Shown piece by piece: positions 50,466 through 59,270 of a stretch of 64,000 nt of DNA. The translations under genes were made by a program, and so were the position numbers. Positions within the stretch are counted from its first letter, which is position 1. Each line of letters starts with the position of its first letter. The notes beneath the pieces are model-generated. The model searched no databases, had not been told where the DNA came from, and was given only the letters and a program-made list of their open reading frames with translations. The DNA lies in assembly GCF_001684975.1 (NCBI RefSeq), contig NZ_MAYH01000012.1, positions 248,001-312,000 on the forward strand. Reading direction: 5' to 3'. The stretch comes from Chryseobacterium artocarpi. Its GTDB lineage: Bacteria; Bacteroidota; Bacteroidia; Flavobacteriales; Weeksellaceae.

Positions 50466-52847
50466 ATGAAGAAAATCTTACTTTTGTGCTTACTTACCGT
50501 AAGTATGATCCTTAATGCTCAAATTACCCTAGGTGAAGGAAGCACAGACACCGGAGTTGCACCGGTAAATACATACTATGGGTACTCCTATACCCAACAG
50601 ATTTTTACAAAACAGGAAATCAATGCTAATGCAGCAGGAAACATTACGGGACTTAAGTTTTACATAGGACCTAATGAAAATATTGATGATTCTGATGAAT
50701 GGACTGTTTATCTTGGACATACTGGGGTTACCAATTTTGCATCCACTACCAGTTGGGTTCCTCTTAGTGAATTAACAGAAGTATACTCAGGAACAGTAAC
50801 TAACGAAAATGGAGTGGTAGAGGTAGTGTTTACAACACCCTTTCCTTATAATAACACCCAGAATTTAGTAGTTGCAATAGATGAAAATGCTCCGGGTTAT
50901 GACGGTAATAATATATTCCATGTATTTGGAGCAAGCTCAACTCAATACAAGACAATTGCTTACAGAAATGATGATACCAATCCGGATCCAGCAACGCCTC
51001 CAACCGGAAGCCTTATAGATTATAGATCTGTTGTTACTTTTACAGGACTTACTCCAAGTTCAATACCTTTATGTACTACAATAAATTATCCTGCGAATAA
51101 TTCAAATGCAGTACCTGCTTTACCTGAAATTAAATGGTCTTCAATGTCTGGAGCTACAGGTTATAAAGTATCAATAGGAACAACACCAGGCGGAACAGAT
51201 GTTGTCAATCAACAATTAGTATCAACGACAACCTTTACTCCAACAGCACCGCTTGCACTTAATACTACTTATTATTTAAGAGTAATTTCAGTAGGGACCG
51301 GAGGAGATGCTTCAGGCTGTACTGAATTCAAATTTAAAACTGTACCTCCTCAGCCGGCAAATGATGAATGTATCGGTGCTGTCAATCTAACGGTGAATCC
51401 TGATATGAATTGTGCGAGCTCAGTCGCAGGGTCTACACTTTCCGCAACGGATTCAGGTTTAGATCCAGATCCTTGCTATGGTAATGCTGATGATGATGTG
51501 TGGTACAAATTTACTGCTACGCAAACTTCTCATATTGTATCACTTATGAATGTTACTTCTGCGGGGAGCGAGAATAGTACCTCTCTTAATTTTCAGATTT
51601 TAAGTGGTGGTTGTGATGGTTTGTCAAGCCTCGTGTGTGGTGATAGTGGATCTGCGGTGGCTTCAAATCTTACAGTAGGTGAAACTTATTATGTAAGAGT
51701 TTACAGTTATTTTGGTGACGGATATGCCCAAAATTTTAATATATGTGTTGGAACATTGCCACCACCGCCTACAAATGATGATTGTACGAGTGCAGTAACG
51801 TTAACTGTTAATCCAGACATGAATTGCGGAGCTAAAACATCCGGACATACATTAGGGGCAACAGATTCAGGCATAGACGCTGCTCCTTGCTTTGGTGGAG
51901 CAGATGATGATGTATGGTATAAATTTACAGCAGCTGCAACTTCGCATTTTATTTCATTAAGCAATTTAGTTTCTATTGGACAAGAATATAGTTATGGTGC
52001 TGCATTCCAAGTGTTTAGTGGTGATTGTGCCGGTTTAGCAAATGTAGATTGTGTACCATCCTATGAAGGTTCAAAATTAATTTCTGGTCTTACAGTAGGA
52101 GAAACATACTATGTAAGAGTATTTACCCAGTACTCTGACGAAGCTCAAAGTTTTGATATCTGTATTGGAACAATACCTCCAGCTCCTGCAAATGATGATT
52201 GTGCAAGTGCTTTGGTGGCATCCACATTCCCTTATACTTATATTCAATCTGATGCAGCGGGAGCAACTAACAACAACGGATTCATTACAGCTTGTGCTAA
52301 CGATGGAATGAATGATGGAACATGGTTTACTTTTACAGGCGATGGTTCTACTTATGATATTGCGATATCAATGCCGGCAGATAGTTATTTCGATGCTAAA
52401 ATTGGAGTGTTTTCAGGTAGCTGCGATAACCTTACTTGTGTAGGAAGTGCTGATGATGGTTCTTTGGCAGAAGGAGAAGCTATATCAGTTTCAACAGTTG
52501 CTGGAACCGTGTATTATGTAAATGTAGGTGGATATGCTGATGATGAAGATCAGATCGAAGGAACGTTTACAATTACGATTAACAAAGAAACGCTGGGAAC
52601 TTCAGAAACCTCTAAAGTTAAAAAAGAAATAAAAGTTTATCCAAATCCATTCACTGAAGTATTGAATATTTCAAAAGTAGAAGATGTGAAATCTATTTAT
52701 ATTGTGGATGTTTCCGGAAGAATGGTAAAAACAATTGACAAACCTTCTTCATCTCTTTACTTAGCAGACTTAAAACAAGGAATGTATATTGTAGTATTGA
52801 ATATGAAAGACGGGTCTAAACAAACCGTAAAAACAATTAAAAAATAA
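50466..52847 (+). CDS. T9SS-secreted surface protein, shorter paralogue of its neighbour
   Basis: The 793-residue product has a signal peptide (LLLCLLTVSMILNAQ). A different N-terminal beta domain follows (about 20-200: YYGYSYTQQIFTKQEINA, with VVEVVFTTPFPYNNTQNLVVAI). One fibronectin-III-like domain follows (about 205-295), then three PPC-like repeats beginning near residues 297, 435 and 574, and a T9SS type A domain nearly identical to that of the upstream gene (IKVYPNPFTEVLNIS to KTIKK). The third repeat is divergent, as is the last repeat of the neighbour. A terminator separates the two genes, so they are expressed independently. The different N-terminal heads suggest different ligands. 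Confidence 0.85.
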   Translation: MKKILLLCLLTVSMILNAQITLGEGSTDTGVAPVNTYYGYSYTQQIFTKQEINANAAGNITGLKFYIGPNENIDDSDEWTVYLGHTGVTNFASTTSWVPLSELTEVYSGTVTNENGVVEVVFTTPFPYNNTQNLVVAIDENAPGYDGNNIFHVFGASSTQYKTIAYRNDDTNPDPATPPTGSLIDYRSVVTFTGLTPSSIPLCTTINYPANNSNAVPALPEIKWSSMSGATGYKVSIGTTPGGTDVVNQQLVSTTTFTPTAPLALNTTYYLRVISVGTGGDASGCTEFKFKTVPPQPANDECIGAVNLTVNPDMNCASSVAGSTLSATDSGLDPDPCYGNADDDVWYKFTATQTSHIVSLMNVTSAGSENSTSLNFQILSGGCDGLSSLVCGDSGSAVASNLTVGETYYVRVYSYFGDGYAQNFNICVGTLPPPPTNDDCTSAVTLTVNPDMNCGAKTSGHTLGATDSGIDAAPCFGGADDDVWYKFTAAATSHFISLSNLVSIGQEYSYGAAFQVFSGDCAGLANVDCVPSYEGSKLISGLTVGETYYVRVFTQYSDEAQSFDICIGTIPPAPANDDCASALVASTFPYTYIQSDAAGATNNNGFITACANDGMNDGTWFTFTGDGSTYDIAISMPADSYFDAKIGVFSGSCDNLTCVGSADDGSLAEGEAISVSTVAGTVYYVNVGGYADDEDQIEGTFTITINKETLGTSETSKVKKEIKVYPNPFTEVLNISKVEDVKSIYIVDVSGRMVKTIDKPSSSLYLADLKQGMYIVVLNMKDGSKQTVKTIKK

Positions 52848-52860
52848 TTAGTAATTCATA

Positions 52861-52887
52861 AAAGGCGGATCAACGATCCGCCTTTTT
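52861..52887 (+). terminator. Terminator after the second repeat protein
   Basis: An 11-bp stem AAAGGCGGATC/GATCCGCCTTT with loop AAC is followed by T. Confidence 0.9.
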
Positions 52888-52922
52888 GTATTTTATGAAT
52901 TTTAGTTTTTGAGTAATTATTT

Positions 52923-52958
52923 AAAAAAGATGATCAGAGAATTCCGATCATCTTTTTT
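52923..52958 (-). terminator. Terminator after the small membrane protein gene
   Basis: The 13-bp stem AAAAAAGATGATC/GATCATCTTTTTT has a 10-base loop and T on both sides. It most likely ends minus-strand transcripts from 53004-54033. Confidence 0.85.
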
Positions 52959-53003
52959 ATTCCGATTAATATCTATCACTTATCACTCAATGTCTGTAAA
53001 TGA

Positions 53004-53162
53004 TTATTTATCCGGTACAGGCTGTATATCACCTGTATTCATCAGATCAAAAACAGTAGGGAAGAACATGACAAGAATAAAGTAAATGATAATCATCAGT
53101 ACAATCAGTCCGAAGAGAATAATAACTAGACCATTCGGTTTGTTTTTCTTTTTTGGTTCCAT
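53004..53162 (-). CDS. Small single-helix membrane protein (52 residues)
   Basis: Reading the minus strand from the ATG at 53162 gives 52 codons and a TAA. The N terminus is EPKKKNKPNG. One strong membrane helix follows (about residues 12-34, LVIILFGLIVLMIIIYFILV), and then a short tail ending IQPVPDK. The positive N terminus predicts N-inside topology. It lies 43 bp after the potassium-channel gene in the same direction and before a terminator, so it is probably the second gene of a two-gene operon. It could be a small partner or regulator of the channel, but only position supports this. Confidence 0.6.
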   Translation of the reverse strand: MEPKKKNKPNGLVIILFGLIVLMIIIYFILVMFFPTVFDLMNTGDIQPVPDK

Positions 53163-53205
53163 GATTTTGTGGTATTTGGTGAATAGATTAAACTAATACA
53201 AAATA

Positions 53206-54033
53206 TTAAGCTAATTTCTTGCCACATTGTTTACAATATCTCGCATCATCATCAATATCTTCGTTGCCACAGCGGTCACAAATCTTTTCCAGATTCTGTC
53301 TTTTATTCCTCATTTCAGCCGTTACAATCCCTGTAGGAACAGCAATGATAGAATAACCGGCAAGCATGAGAATAACAGCGAAAAATTTCCCCATCGGAGT
53401 AATAGGAGAGACATCTCCATATCCCACAGTGGTTACTGTAACTACAGCCCAGTAAATAGACTGTGGAATCGTTTCAAACCCCTGTCTTCCTCCTTCCACC
53501 ATAAACATTAAAGAACCTACAATGACAGAGAAAATGATTAAAAATAAAAGGAATATATAGATCTTTCTTGAACTGTTTTTTAGTGCTCTTACAATAAGAT
53601 AACCGTCATTCATGAAGTCCAGCAAATTAAAGATTCTAAAAATCCTCAACATCCTCAACATTCTGAAAATCAAAAAGTACTTTGTAATAGGAAAGAAAAA
53701 ACTAAGAAAAAAAGGTACAAGAGAAAGGAAATCTATGATTCCGAAAAAACTGAAGATGTAGTTTCTCTTATTTTTTACTACCGCAATTCGCATAGAGTAC
53801 TCAGCAGTGAAGAAGATGGAAATTACCCATTCTAAAATAAGAAAGGTAGTATGGAACCTCTTGTCCAATAATGGTACACTTTCCATCATGATAATGGCGG
53901 TACTTGCAAGAATTAAGGATAATAATATGATATCGAAGAGCTTTCCGAGCCTCGTATCAGAGCGGTAAATGATGCGGTAAAGGAATCTTTGCCAAAGTTT
54001 GTCTTCAGGAACAAGGTTATGTTCTCTTTCCAT
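53206..54033 (-). CDS. Voltage-gated-type potassium channel with C-terminal zinc ribbon
   Basis: The 275-residue protein has six helices. S1-S3 lie near 33-115. S4 is Arg-rich with spacing of three (FRMLRMLRIFRIFNLLDF, 119-137). S5 follows, then the pore loop with the K+ selectivity filter TVTTVGYGD near residue 200, and S6. The S4 charges indicate voltage sensing. After S6 is a short Arg/Lys/Glu-rich helix and a zinc ribbon with two CxxC pairs (CDRCGNEDIDDDARYCKQCG, 252-271). A zinc ribbon at this position is unusual for Kv channels and may be an assembly or redox/metal-sensing module. A small membrane protein gene follows. Confidence 0.9.
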   Translation of the reverse strand: MEREHNLVPEDKLWQRFLYRIIYRSDTRLGKLFDIILLSLILASTAIIMMESVPLLDKRFHTTFLILEWVISIFFTAEYSMRIAVVKNKRNYIFSFFGIIDFLSLVPFFLSFFFPITKYFLIFRMLRMLRIFRIFNLLDFMNDGYLIVRALKNSSRKIYIFLLFLIIFSVIVGSLMFMVEGGRQGFETIPQSIYWAVVTVTTVGYGDVSPITPMGKFFAVILMLAGYSIIAVPTGIVTAEMRNKRQNLEKICDRCGNEDIDDDARYCKQCGKKLA

Positions 54034-54282
54034 TTAAATTAAGTTATTTCACAGCGAAGTTAATAATTTTAATGAAGTATAGCCCAAATACTTGACTGTT
54101 AAAAGAAAGCTTAAAATGTTAAAAGTTTTTCTTTCATTAAAATGGGAGTTATTACATTTAAAAGTCATGGTTTTCAGTGAGTTAGATTATTTAATTTACG
54201 CATAAAAAATGACAAATAAAAATTTATTTTTTAACATAATTTTAAATAGAGTTTGTAATTTTATTCTACAAAAAGTACGATC

Positions 54283-55131
54283 ATGAGAAAATTATTAACC
54301 ACGTTTATTCCGATTTTGGTATATAGTCTTTCATATGCTCAGGTTGGGATCAATACCACATCTCCAAATGGAGCTACAATATTAGATGTTGTATCCAATC
54401 AAAAAGGTATTCTTATTCCCCGTCTTACCGATACAGATAGAGATACCTACCTTGCTGATAATGATGTTTTAACAGTACCCCCTGCAGGTGTTGTTAATGC
54501 TAGCCTTACTGCAGGGACCCTTATTTTTAATACGACAACCAACAACTTCCAGTATTGGGACGGTACCCTCTGGAGACAGCTTTTTGTTCCCACATCCTCT
54601 CAGGCTGGTAATGACGGTGTCGTTAAAGTGAATTCTGGAAACGCAAATGCAAAACCTTCTCTCAATTTAGTTGCTTCAGGAAATACATATGGTCCAAGGC
54701 AACAAATTCTCTACGCAACACCATTAATATTTGCGGCAAGCCCTACCACAAGTTGGCCCGAAACAACTGTTCCCTTTCCTGGCGTCACTGCAAACATATA
54801 TGATGGGGCATCCGGTAAATGGCGAGAAAATGAGATCTCAGGGCAAGTACATGTGTGGAGACTCATTGCCAATGTTACTCCTGGATCCAATTCTTCAGGA
54901 TCAGTAAAAGCTACATTTTTAAATCCTGATTCAGGTTTTGAGATAAATTCTATTCAGCTTCTTCCGAGCGGATCAAGTGGCTCAGGAAAACTTCTTACAT
55001 TTTATTTCTATACCATTGCAGATCCAGCAAGCTTAGCACCAGGAAGAGGATATCAGCTTTTTGTGGAATCAGATACAGGTTGTAACGTCACTGTAGAGTC
55101 ATTTACAAGAGTATCACTTTTTAAAGACTAA
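54283..55131 (+). CDS. Secreted 'VGINTTSP' family surface protein
   Basis: The 282-residue product has a signal peptide (LTTFIPILVYSLSYAQ). The mature start, VGINTTSPNGATILDVVSNQKG, then ILIPRLTDTDRDTY and LIFNTTTNNFQYWDGTLWR, is the N-terminal module I recall from many Chryseobacterium and Flavobacterium proteins, resembling a tail-fiber attachment region. The C-terminal half (about 130-282) looks beta-rich and has no known catalytic motif. A T9SS sorting domain is absent, so it may stay in the periplasm or outer membrane. A single-gene unit; a hairpin follows. Confidence 0.75.
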   Translation: MRKLLTTFIPILVYSLSYAQVGINTTSPNGATILDVVSNQKGILIPRLTDTDRDTYLADNDVLTVPPAGVVNASLTAGTLIFNTTTNNFQYWDGTLWRQLFVPTSSQAGNDGVVKVNSGNANAKPSLNLVASGNTYGPRQQILYATPLIFAASPTTSWPETTVPFPGVTANIYDGASGKWRENEISGQVHVWRLIANVTPGSNSSGSVKATFLNPDSGFEINSIQLLPSGSSGSGKLLTFYFYTIADPASLAPGRGYQLFVESDTGCNVTVESFTRVSLFKD

Positions 55132-55160
55132 GAAAATTTTTTATGATTAAGATGAAATGA

Positions 55161-55188
55161 AGTCGGTCCGTAAGGTCCGGCTTTTTTA
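55161..55188 (+). terminator. Terminator after the VGINTTSP gene
   Basis: AGTCGGTCC/GGTCCGGCT around GTAA pairs with one G-T wobble and one mismatch, followed by six T. Confidence 0.7.
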
Positions 55189-55257
55189 TTAACAGATAAG
55201 TTTTCATGAATCCTGTTAAATTTAATATCTTCGCCATAACTGTAAAATATAGAGTAA

Positions 55258-56355
55258 ATGAAGCTAAGAACTGTAATTTCAAAAATAGAAGAGGAGATCA
55301 GTATCAGACAAGCAGAAGATTTTGATAATGTAGGATTGTTGTGTGGTGTTCCAGACCGTGAAGTATCAGGAATTCTGGTGTGTCATGATGCTCTGGAAAA
55401 TGTGGTAGAAGAAGCTATTGACAAAAACCTCAATCTGATTGTATGTTTTCATCCTATTATATTTTCCGGATTGAAATCTTTAACCGGAAAGAATTATGTA
55501 GAAAGAGCAGTATTGAAAGCTATTGAAAATAAAATTGCGATTTATGCCATTCACACAGCTTTTGATAATGATTTTTTTGGAGTAAACCACGGAATATGCA
55601 GCCAATTGGGACTAAAGAATAGGAAAATTCTTCAGCCAAAAGAGAATAACTTAAAACAACTGACTGTTTTTGTTCCTAGAGATTATTCGGAAAAAGTAAA
55701 AGAAGCGATGTTTTCTGCAGGAGCTGGAAGCATAGGTTTTTATGATGAATGTAGCTTTACAGTCAATGGAAATGGTACTTTCAGACCTATTGAAGGTTCA
55801 AATCCATTTTCAGGACAGCAAAATATTCGGGAAAATGCAGATGAAGATATGATTTCCGTAATTTTTGAAACCCCTAAAGAAGGACAGATCATTGGAGCCA
55901 TGAAAACGGCTCATCCCTATGAAGAAGTCGCTTACCAGGTATATAGTCTTGATAACAAGAATCATCATGCCGGATTGGGAATGTACGGTGAATTGGAAGA
56001 GGAAATGGAAGAACAGGATTTCCTGAAATTTGTAAAAGAAAAGTTTGGTTTGGAAATTATTAAACACTCAGCTTTTACTAATAAAAAGATTAAAAGAGTA
56101 GGGGTTCTTGGAGGTTCAGGAGCAAGCGGAATAAGATCTGCAGTTGCAAAGAAATGTGATGTTTACCTTACTGGAGATCTTAAATATCATGATTATTTCC
56201 TTGCGGAGTCTAAAATGCTGATCTGTGATATAGGACATTATGAATCAGAACAATTTGTAAGTCAACAATTATTTGAAATTTTATCACAAAAATTTAGTAC
56301 ATTTGCAATTTCAAAATCTATTGAAAAAACAAACCCAGTAAATTATTTCATTTAA
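55258..56355 (+). CDS. Nif3-like dinuclear metal centre protein
   Basis: The 365-residue protein has the Nif3/DUF34 motifs: QAEDFDNVGLLCG at the start, a metal-binding FHPIIF near residue 63, HTAFDN near 99, TGDLKYHDYF near 303 and DIGHYESE near 325. These His/Asp/Glu residues bind two metals in a hexameric ring. The middle (about 130-245) carries the extra ferredoxin-like domain found in longer family members (TVFVPRDYSEKVKEAMFSAGAG). It has been listed as GTP cyclohydrolase type 2-like; the physiological reaction is uncertain. The next gene begins 2 bp after the stop, an arrangement I recall as conserved in Bacteroidota. Confidence 0.9.
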   Translation: MKLRTVISKIEEEISIRQAEDFDNVGLLCGVPDREVSGILVCHDALENVVEEAIDKNLNLIVCFHPIIFSGLKSLTGKNYVERAVLKAIENKIAIYAIHTAFDNDFFGVNHGICSQLGLKNRKILQPKENNLKQLTVFVPRDYSEKVKEAMFSAGAGSIGFYDECSFTVNGNGTFRPIEGSNPFSGQQNIRENADEDMISVIFETPKEGQIIGAMKTAHPYEEVAYQVYSLDNKNHHAGLGMYGELEEEMEEQDFLKFVKEKFGLEIIKHSAFTNKKIKRVGVLGGSGASGIRSAVAKKCDVYLTGDLKYHDYFLAESKMLICDIGHYESEQFVSQQLFEILSQKFSTFAISKSIEKTNPVNYFI

Positions 56356-56357
56356 AT

Positions 56358-57134
56358 ATGGCAAAAACCAACGATATTTCAGTTGAAGAAAAATTAAGAG
56401 CTTTATACGATTTACAGATCATTGATTCAAGATTGGATGAAATCCGAAATACTAGAGGAGAATTGCCAATTGAAGTTGAAGATCTTGAAATCGAGATTGA
56501 AGGTCTTGAAAAGAGAGCTGAAAAATTTCATGCAGATATCAAAGATCAGGATGATCAGATCAAAACAAAGCATGAAGTTATTAACCATGCAAAAACTTTA
56601 ATTGAGAAATACAAATCTCAGCAGGATAATGTAAGAAACAATAAAGAGTTTGAAGCATTAGGAAAAGAAATGGAATTCCAGGATCTGGAAATTCAGCTTG
56701 CTGAAAAAAGAATTAAAGAATTCGGAGCTAAAATTGCTCACAAAAACGAAACTTTAAGTGAGTTGAATGCAAAGATCAGCGATCTAAAGAGCCACTTGAA
56801 ATTCAAGAAAGAAGAATTAGAAGGTCTTATCTCTGAAACTCAAAAAGAAGAAGAATATTTATTAGAGCAATCTAAAGAATTCGCTGGTAAAATCGATGAG
56901 AGATTATTAGCTTCTTATAACAGAATCAGAACAAACTCTATCAATGGTCTTGCTGTAGTAGGATTAGAAAGAGGAGCTCCAAAAGGATCTTTCTTCACAA
57001 TTCCACCACAAAAGCAAATGGAAATCGCTCAGAGAAAGAAAATCATCATTGATGAGCACTCTGGGAAAATCCTTGTTGACGACGAGTTAGTAATGGAAGA
57101 AAACGAAAAAATGAAATCTGTAATTAAATTTTAA
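56358..57134 (+). CDS. Coiled-coil protein of the DUF164/C4-zinc-ribbon family, zinc ribbon degenerate
   Basis: The 258-residue protein is a long coiled coil (about 15-185), rich in Lys, Glu and Leu with heptad spacing. A short C-terminal region follows (GLERGAPKGSFFTIPPQKQMEIAQRKKIIIDEHSGKILV). In family members this end is a zinc ribbon with two CxxC pairs around the conserved GxCxxxLPPQ and CxxCGRIL segments. Here PPQ and GKIL remain but the cysteines are gone, so no zinc should bind. It is co-transcribed with the Nif3-like gene. Function is unknown; related proteins are thought to bind nucleic acid or act as scaffolds. Confidence 0.85.
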   Translation: MAKTNDISVEEKLRALYDLQIIDSRLDEIRNTRGELPIEVEDLEIEIEGLEKRAEKFHADIKDQDDQIKTKHEVINHAKTLIEKYKSQQDNVRNNKEFEALGKEMEFQDLEIQLAEKRIKEFGAKIAHKNETLSELNAKISDLKSHLKFKKEELEGLISETQKEEEYLLEQSKEFAGKIDERLLASYNRIRTNSINGLAVVGLERGAPKGSFFTIPPQKQMEIAQRKKIIIDEHSGKILVDDELVMEENEKMKSVIKF

Positions 57135-57157
57135 TTATTGATTTTTAACAATACAAA

Positions 57158-57188
57158 AGCTGTTTCATTTTGAAACAGCTTTTTTGTT
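57158..57188 (+). terminator. Terminator after the Nif3/coiled-coil operon
   Basis: An 11-bp stem AAAGCTGTTTC/GAAACAGCTTT with a 5-base loop is followed by T. Confidence 0.9.
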
Positions 57189-57250
57189 TTGTTGAAACAC
57201 GAATATCGCAATATCCGCGCAATTAAAACAATTTATTCAGCAACCTCTTT

Positions 57251-57314
57251 GTCATTCCATAGAAATCTCTACGTATCAGAATAAAAATGCGGGGCTGGAT
57301 TCCTACGGAATGAC
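57251..57314. repeat. GTCATTCC inverted-repeat element
   Basis: The first 18 bases (GTCATTCCATAGAAATCT) and the last 18 (GGATTCCTACGGAATGAC) are an inverted repeat with 15 of 18 positions paired, 28 bp apart. It is non-coding and looks like a small mobile or REP-like element. Confidence 0.6.
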
Positions 57315-57361
57315 TAAAAAAAAATCTGTGTCATCAGCAAAATCCGCGAGAGGAATAAAAG

Positions 57362-57440
57362 TTCAATAGAAACGGGCTTTAGCCCGTTTTTACAATAGAA
57401 TATAAAATTCCATTGGCTTTAGCCAAAACCTAAATGAAAC
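57362..57440 (+). repeat. Dispersed paired GGCTTTAGCC element, copy 2
   Basis: The first unit, AACGGGCTTTAGCCCGTT, is a near-perfect palindrome. After TTTACAATAG and about 12 bp comes AAAATTCCATTGGCTTTAGCC. It matches copies at 33785-33862 (reversed) and 61513-61590. Confidence 0.8.
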
Positions 57441-57456
57441 GGTAAATAAACCCATA

Positions 57457-57487
57457 AAAAAACCGCTTCAAAACGAAGCGGTTCATA
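57457..57487 (-). terminator. Terminator after the acyl-CoA ligase gene
   Basis: The stem AACCGCTTC/GAAGCGGTT with a 5-base loop is followed on the minus strand by six T. Confidence 0.85.
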
Positions 57488-57491
57488 TTAT

Positions 57492-59270
57492 TTAGTCATG
57501 ATGATCATACATCTTATTATAAAGGGCAATAAACTTCTCTTTTACAGCCTTTCTCTTCAGTTTCAGTGTAGGAGTCAGAAGTCCTGTTTCAATGCTCCAA
57601 ACCTCAGGAGTTAATTCAATTTTTTTAATTTTCTCCCAGTTTCCAAGGTGTTCATTGATGCCGTCCATTTCCTTTTCGATTCTTTGCTTAAGTTCAGGGC
57701 TGTTAGCAATTTCCGCAGGTGTGGAACCTATGTTGAGGTTGTTTCTCATTGCCCAGCTTTTTGCAAATTCAAAATCAGGTTGCACCAGAGCGCAAGGCAT
57801 TTTCTCACCGTCACCTACTACCATGATCTGTTCAATGAACTTAGATGCTTTCGCTAAGTTTTCAATGGTTTGTGGAGCGATATATTTACCACCGGATGTC
57901 TTGAACATTTCTTTTTTACGATCAGTGATCTGTAAGAAACCATCACTATCGATATGACCAATATCTCCCGTCTTAAAGAAACCATCTTCTGTAAATGCCT
58001 CCTTAGTCATTTCCTCATTCTGGAAATACCCTTTGAAAACAGATGGACCTTTAACGGTAATTTCACCATCCTCCTGAATTTTAACCTGTAAATTATCTAA
58101 TGGGATACCTACAGTTCCTACTCTCATTTTTTCAAAGCTGTTTACGGAGATTACCGGAGATGTTTCCGTTAAACCATATCCTTCTAAAATTGGAATTCCG
58201 GCATTCTGAAACATTAAATTAAGCCTTGTAGAAAGGGCTGCAGATCCTGATACCAATGTGATAATTTCACCACCTAAACCTTCTCTCCATTTTGAGAATA
58301 CCAATTTGTCTGCAATTATTTCCTGGATTCCTGATGGTTTTGAGATCGTTTTCTTTTTGGTGATTAAATTGAGCGCCCAGAAGAATATTTTTGATTTTAA
58401 ACCTCCTGCTGAAGAACCTGTATTATAAATTTTATCATATACCTTTTCTACCAATCTTGGAACCACGGTCATATAATGAGGTTTCACCTCTTTTACATTT
58501 TCTCCCATCTTTTCGATACTTTCAGCGAAGTAAAGAGAGAAACCGTTATATTGATAAAGATAGAAAAGCATTCTCTCAAAGATATGACAGATAGGAAGGA
58601 AGCTTAATGCTCTTGTTTCCTTATAATCCATGCTTTTTTTCTTTGGAATTCTTGGGATAGCTCCTAATACGTTGGAAACAATATTATTGTGAGTAAGCAT
58701 TACTCCTTTAGGTCTTCCTGTAGTTCCGGAGGTATAGATAATGGTAGCAAGGTCTTCTGTATTGATTGCATTGGAAAGGTCTTCTACTTCAATTTGAGTA
58801 GATTCATCCTCTCCAAGATCAAGAATTTCACTCCAGTTGGCTGCTCCGCTTATTTTATCGAAGGTAAAAATTCCTTGTAGACTAGGAATATTATGCTTCA
58901 CCTTCATCACTTTATTTAGAAGTTCTTTGTCTGAAACAAAACAATACTGTATTTCTGCATTATTGAAGATAAATTCATAATCCTCAGGAGAAATACTTGG
59001 GTAAACAGGCACTGAAACAACTCCGATCTGTGAAAGTCCGAAATCCATAATTGCCCATTCTGTACGGGAATTGGTTGTGATCAAAGCGATTTTGTCACCA
59101 GGTTTTATACCTAGCTTCAATAATCCTCTGGATATCTTATTTCCCTCATTAATAAACTCCTGTGTAGAAGTTTTTTTCCATTCACCCTGGTACTTTGTTA
59201 CAAACATATCCGTTTTAGGATATTTTTCTAAAGCATAGTGCGGAATATCGAATAATCTCTTGATCGTCAT
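57492..59270 (-). CDS. Long-chain fatty acid-CoA ligase (AMP-forming)
   Basis: The 592-residue enzyme activates fatty acids to acyl-CoA through an acyl-adenylate. It has the AMP-binding P-loop YTSGTTGRPKGVMLTHNN near residue 180, the gate region LPICHIFERM, GYGLTETSPVISVN near 362, and TGDIGHIDSDGFLQITDRKKEMFKTSGGKYI, in which the FACS motif and the invariant Lys region are seen. No signal peptide is present; it is cytoplasmic or membrane-associated. The length fits bacterial long-chain enzymes (FadD15-like). The acyl-CoA dehydrogenase gene divergent at 59640 fits a shared role in fatty-acid breakdown. Confidence 0.92.
   Translation of the reverse strand: MTIKRLFDIPHYALEKYPKTDMFVTKYQGEWKKTSTQEFINEGNKISRGLLKLGIKPGDKIALITTNSRTEWAIMDFGLSQIGVVSVPVYPSISPEDYEFIFNNAEIQYCFVSDKELLNKVMKVKHNIPSLQGIFTFDKISGAANWSEILDLGEDESTQIEVEDLSNAINTEDLATIIYTSGTTGRPKGVMLTHNNIVSNVLGAIPRIPKKKSMDYKETRALSFLPICHIFERMLFYLYQYNGFSLYFAESIEKMGENVKEVKPHYMTVVPRLVEKVYDKIYNTGSSAGGLKSKIFFWALNLITKKKTISKPSGIQEIIADKLVFSKWREGLGGEIITLVSGSAALSTRLNLMFQNAGIPILEGYGLTETSPVISVNSFEKMRVGTVGIPLDNLQVKIQEDGEITVKGPSVFKGYFQNEEMTKEAFTEDGFFKTGDIGHIDSDGFLQITDRKKEMFKTSGGKYIAPQTIENLAKASKFIEQIMVVGDGEKMPCALVQPDFEFAKSWAMRNNLNIGSTPAEIANSPELKQRIEKEMDGINEHLGNWEKIKKIELTPEVWSIETGLLTPTLKLKRKAVKEKFIALYNKMYDHHD

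Larger units (their letters stand above)
57135..57491. other. 357-bp gap of repeats and terminators
   Basis: No coding frame is seen. It holds the terminator of the coiled-coil gene, a GTCATTCC inverted repeat (57251-57314), the second GGCTTTAGCC element (57362-57440), and the terminator of the acyl-CoA ligase gene, which are listed separately. Confidence 0.7.

Noticed and set aside
46836-52847. Regular repeats as a CRISPR array
   Set aside because: Units are about 415 bp, diverged and in coding frame; they are protein domain repeats.
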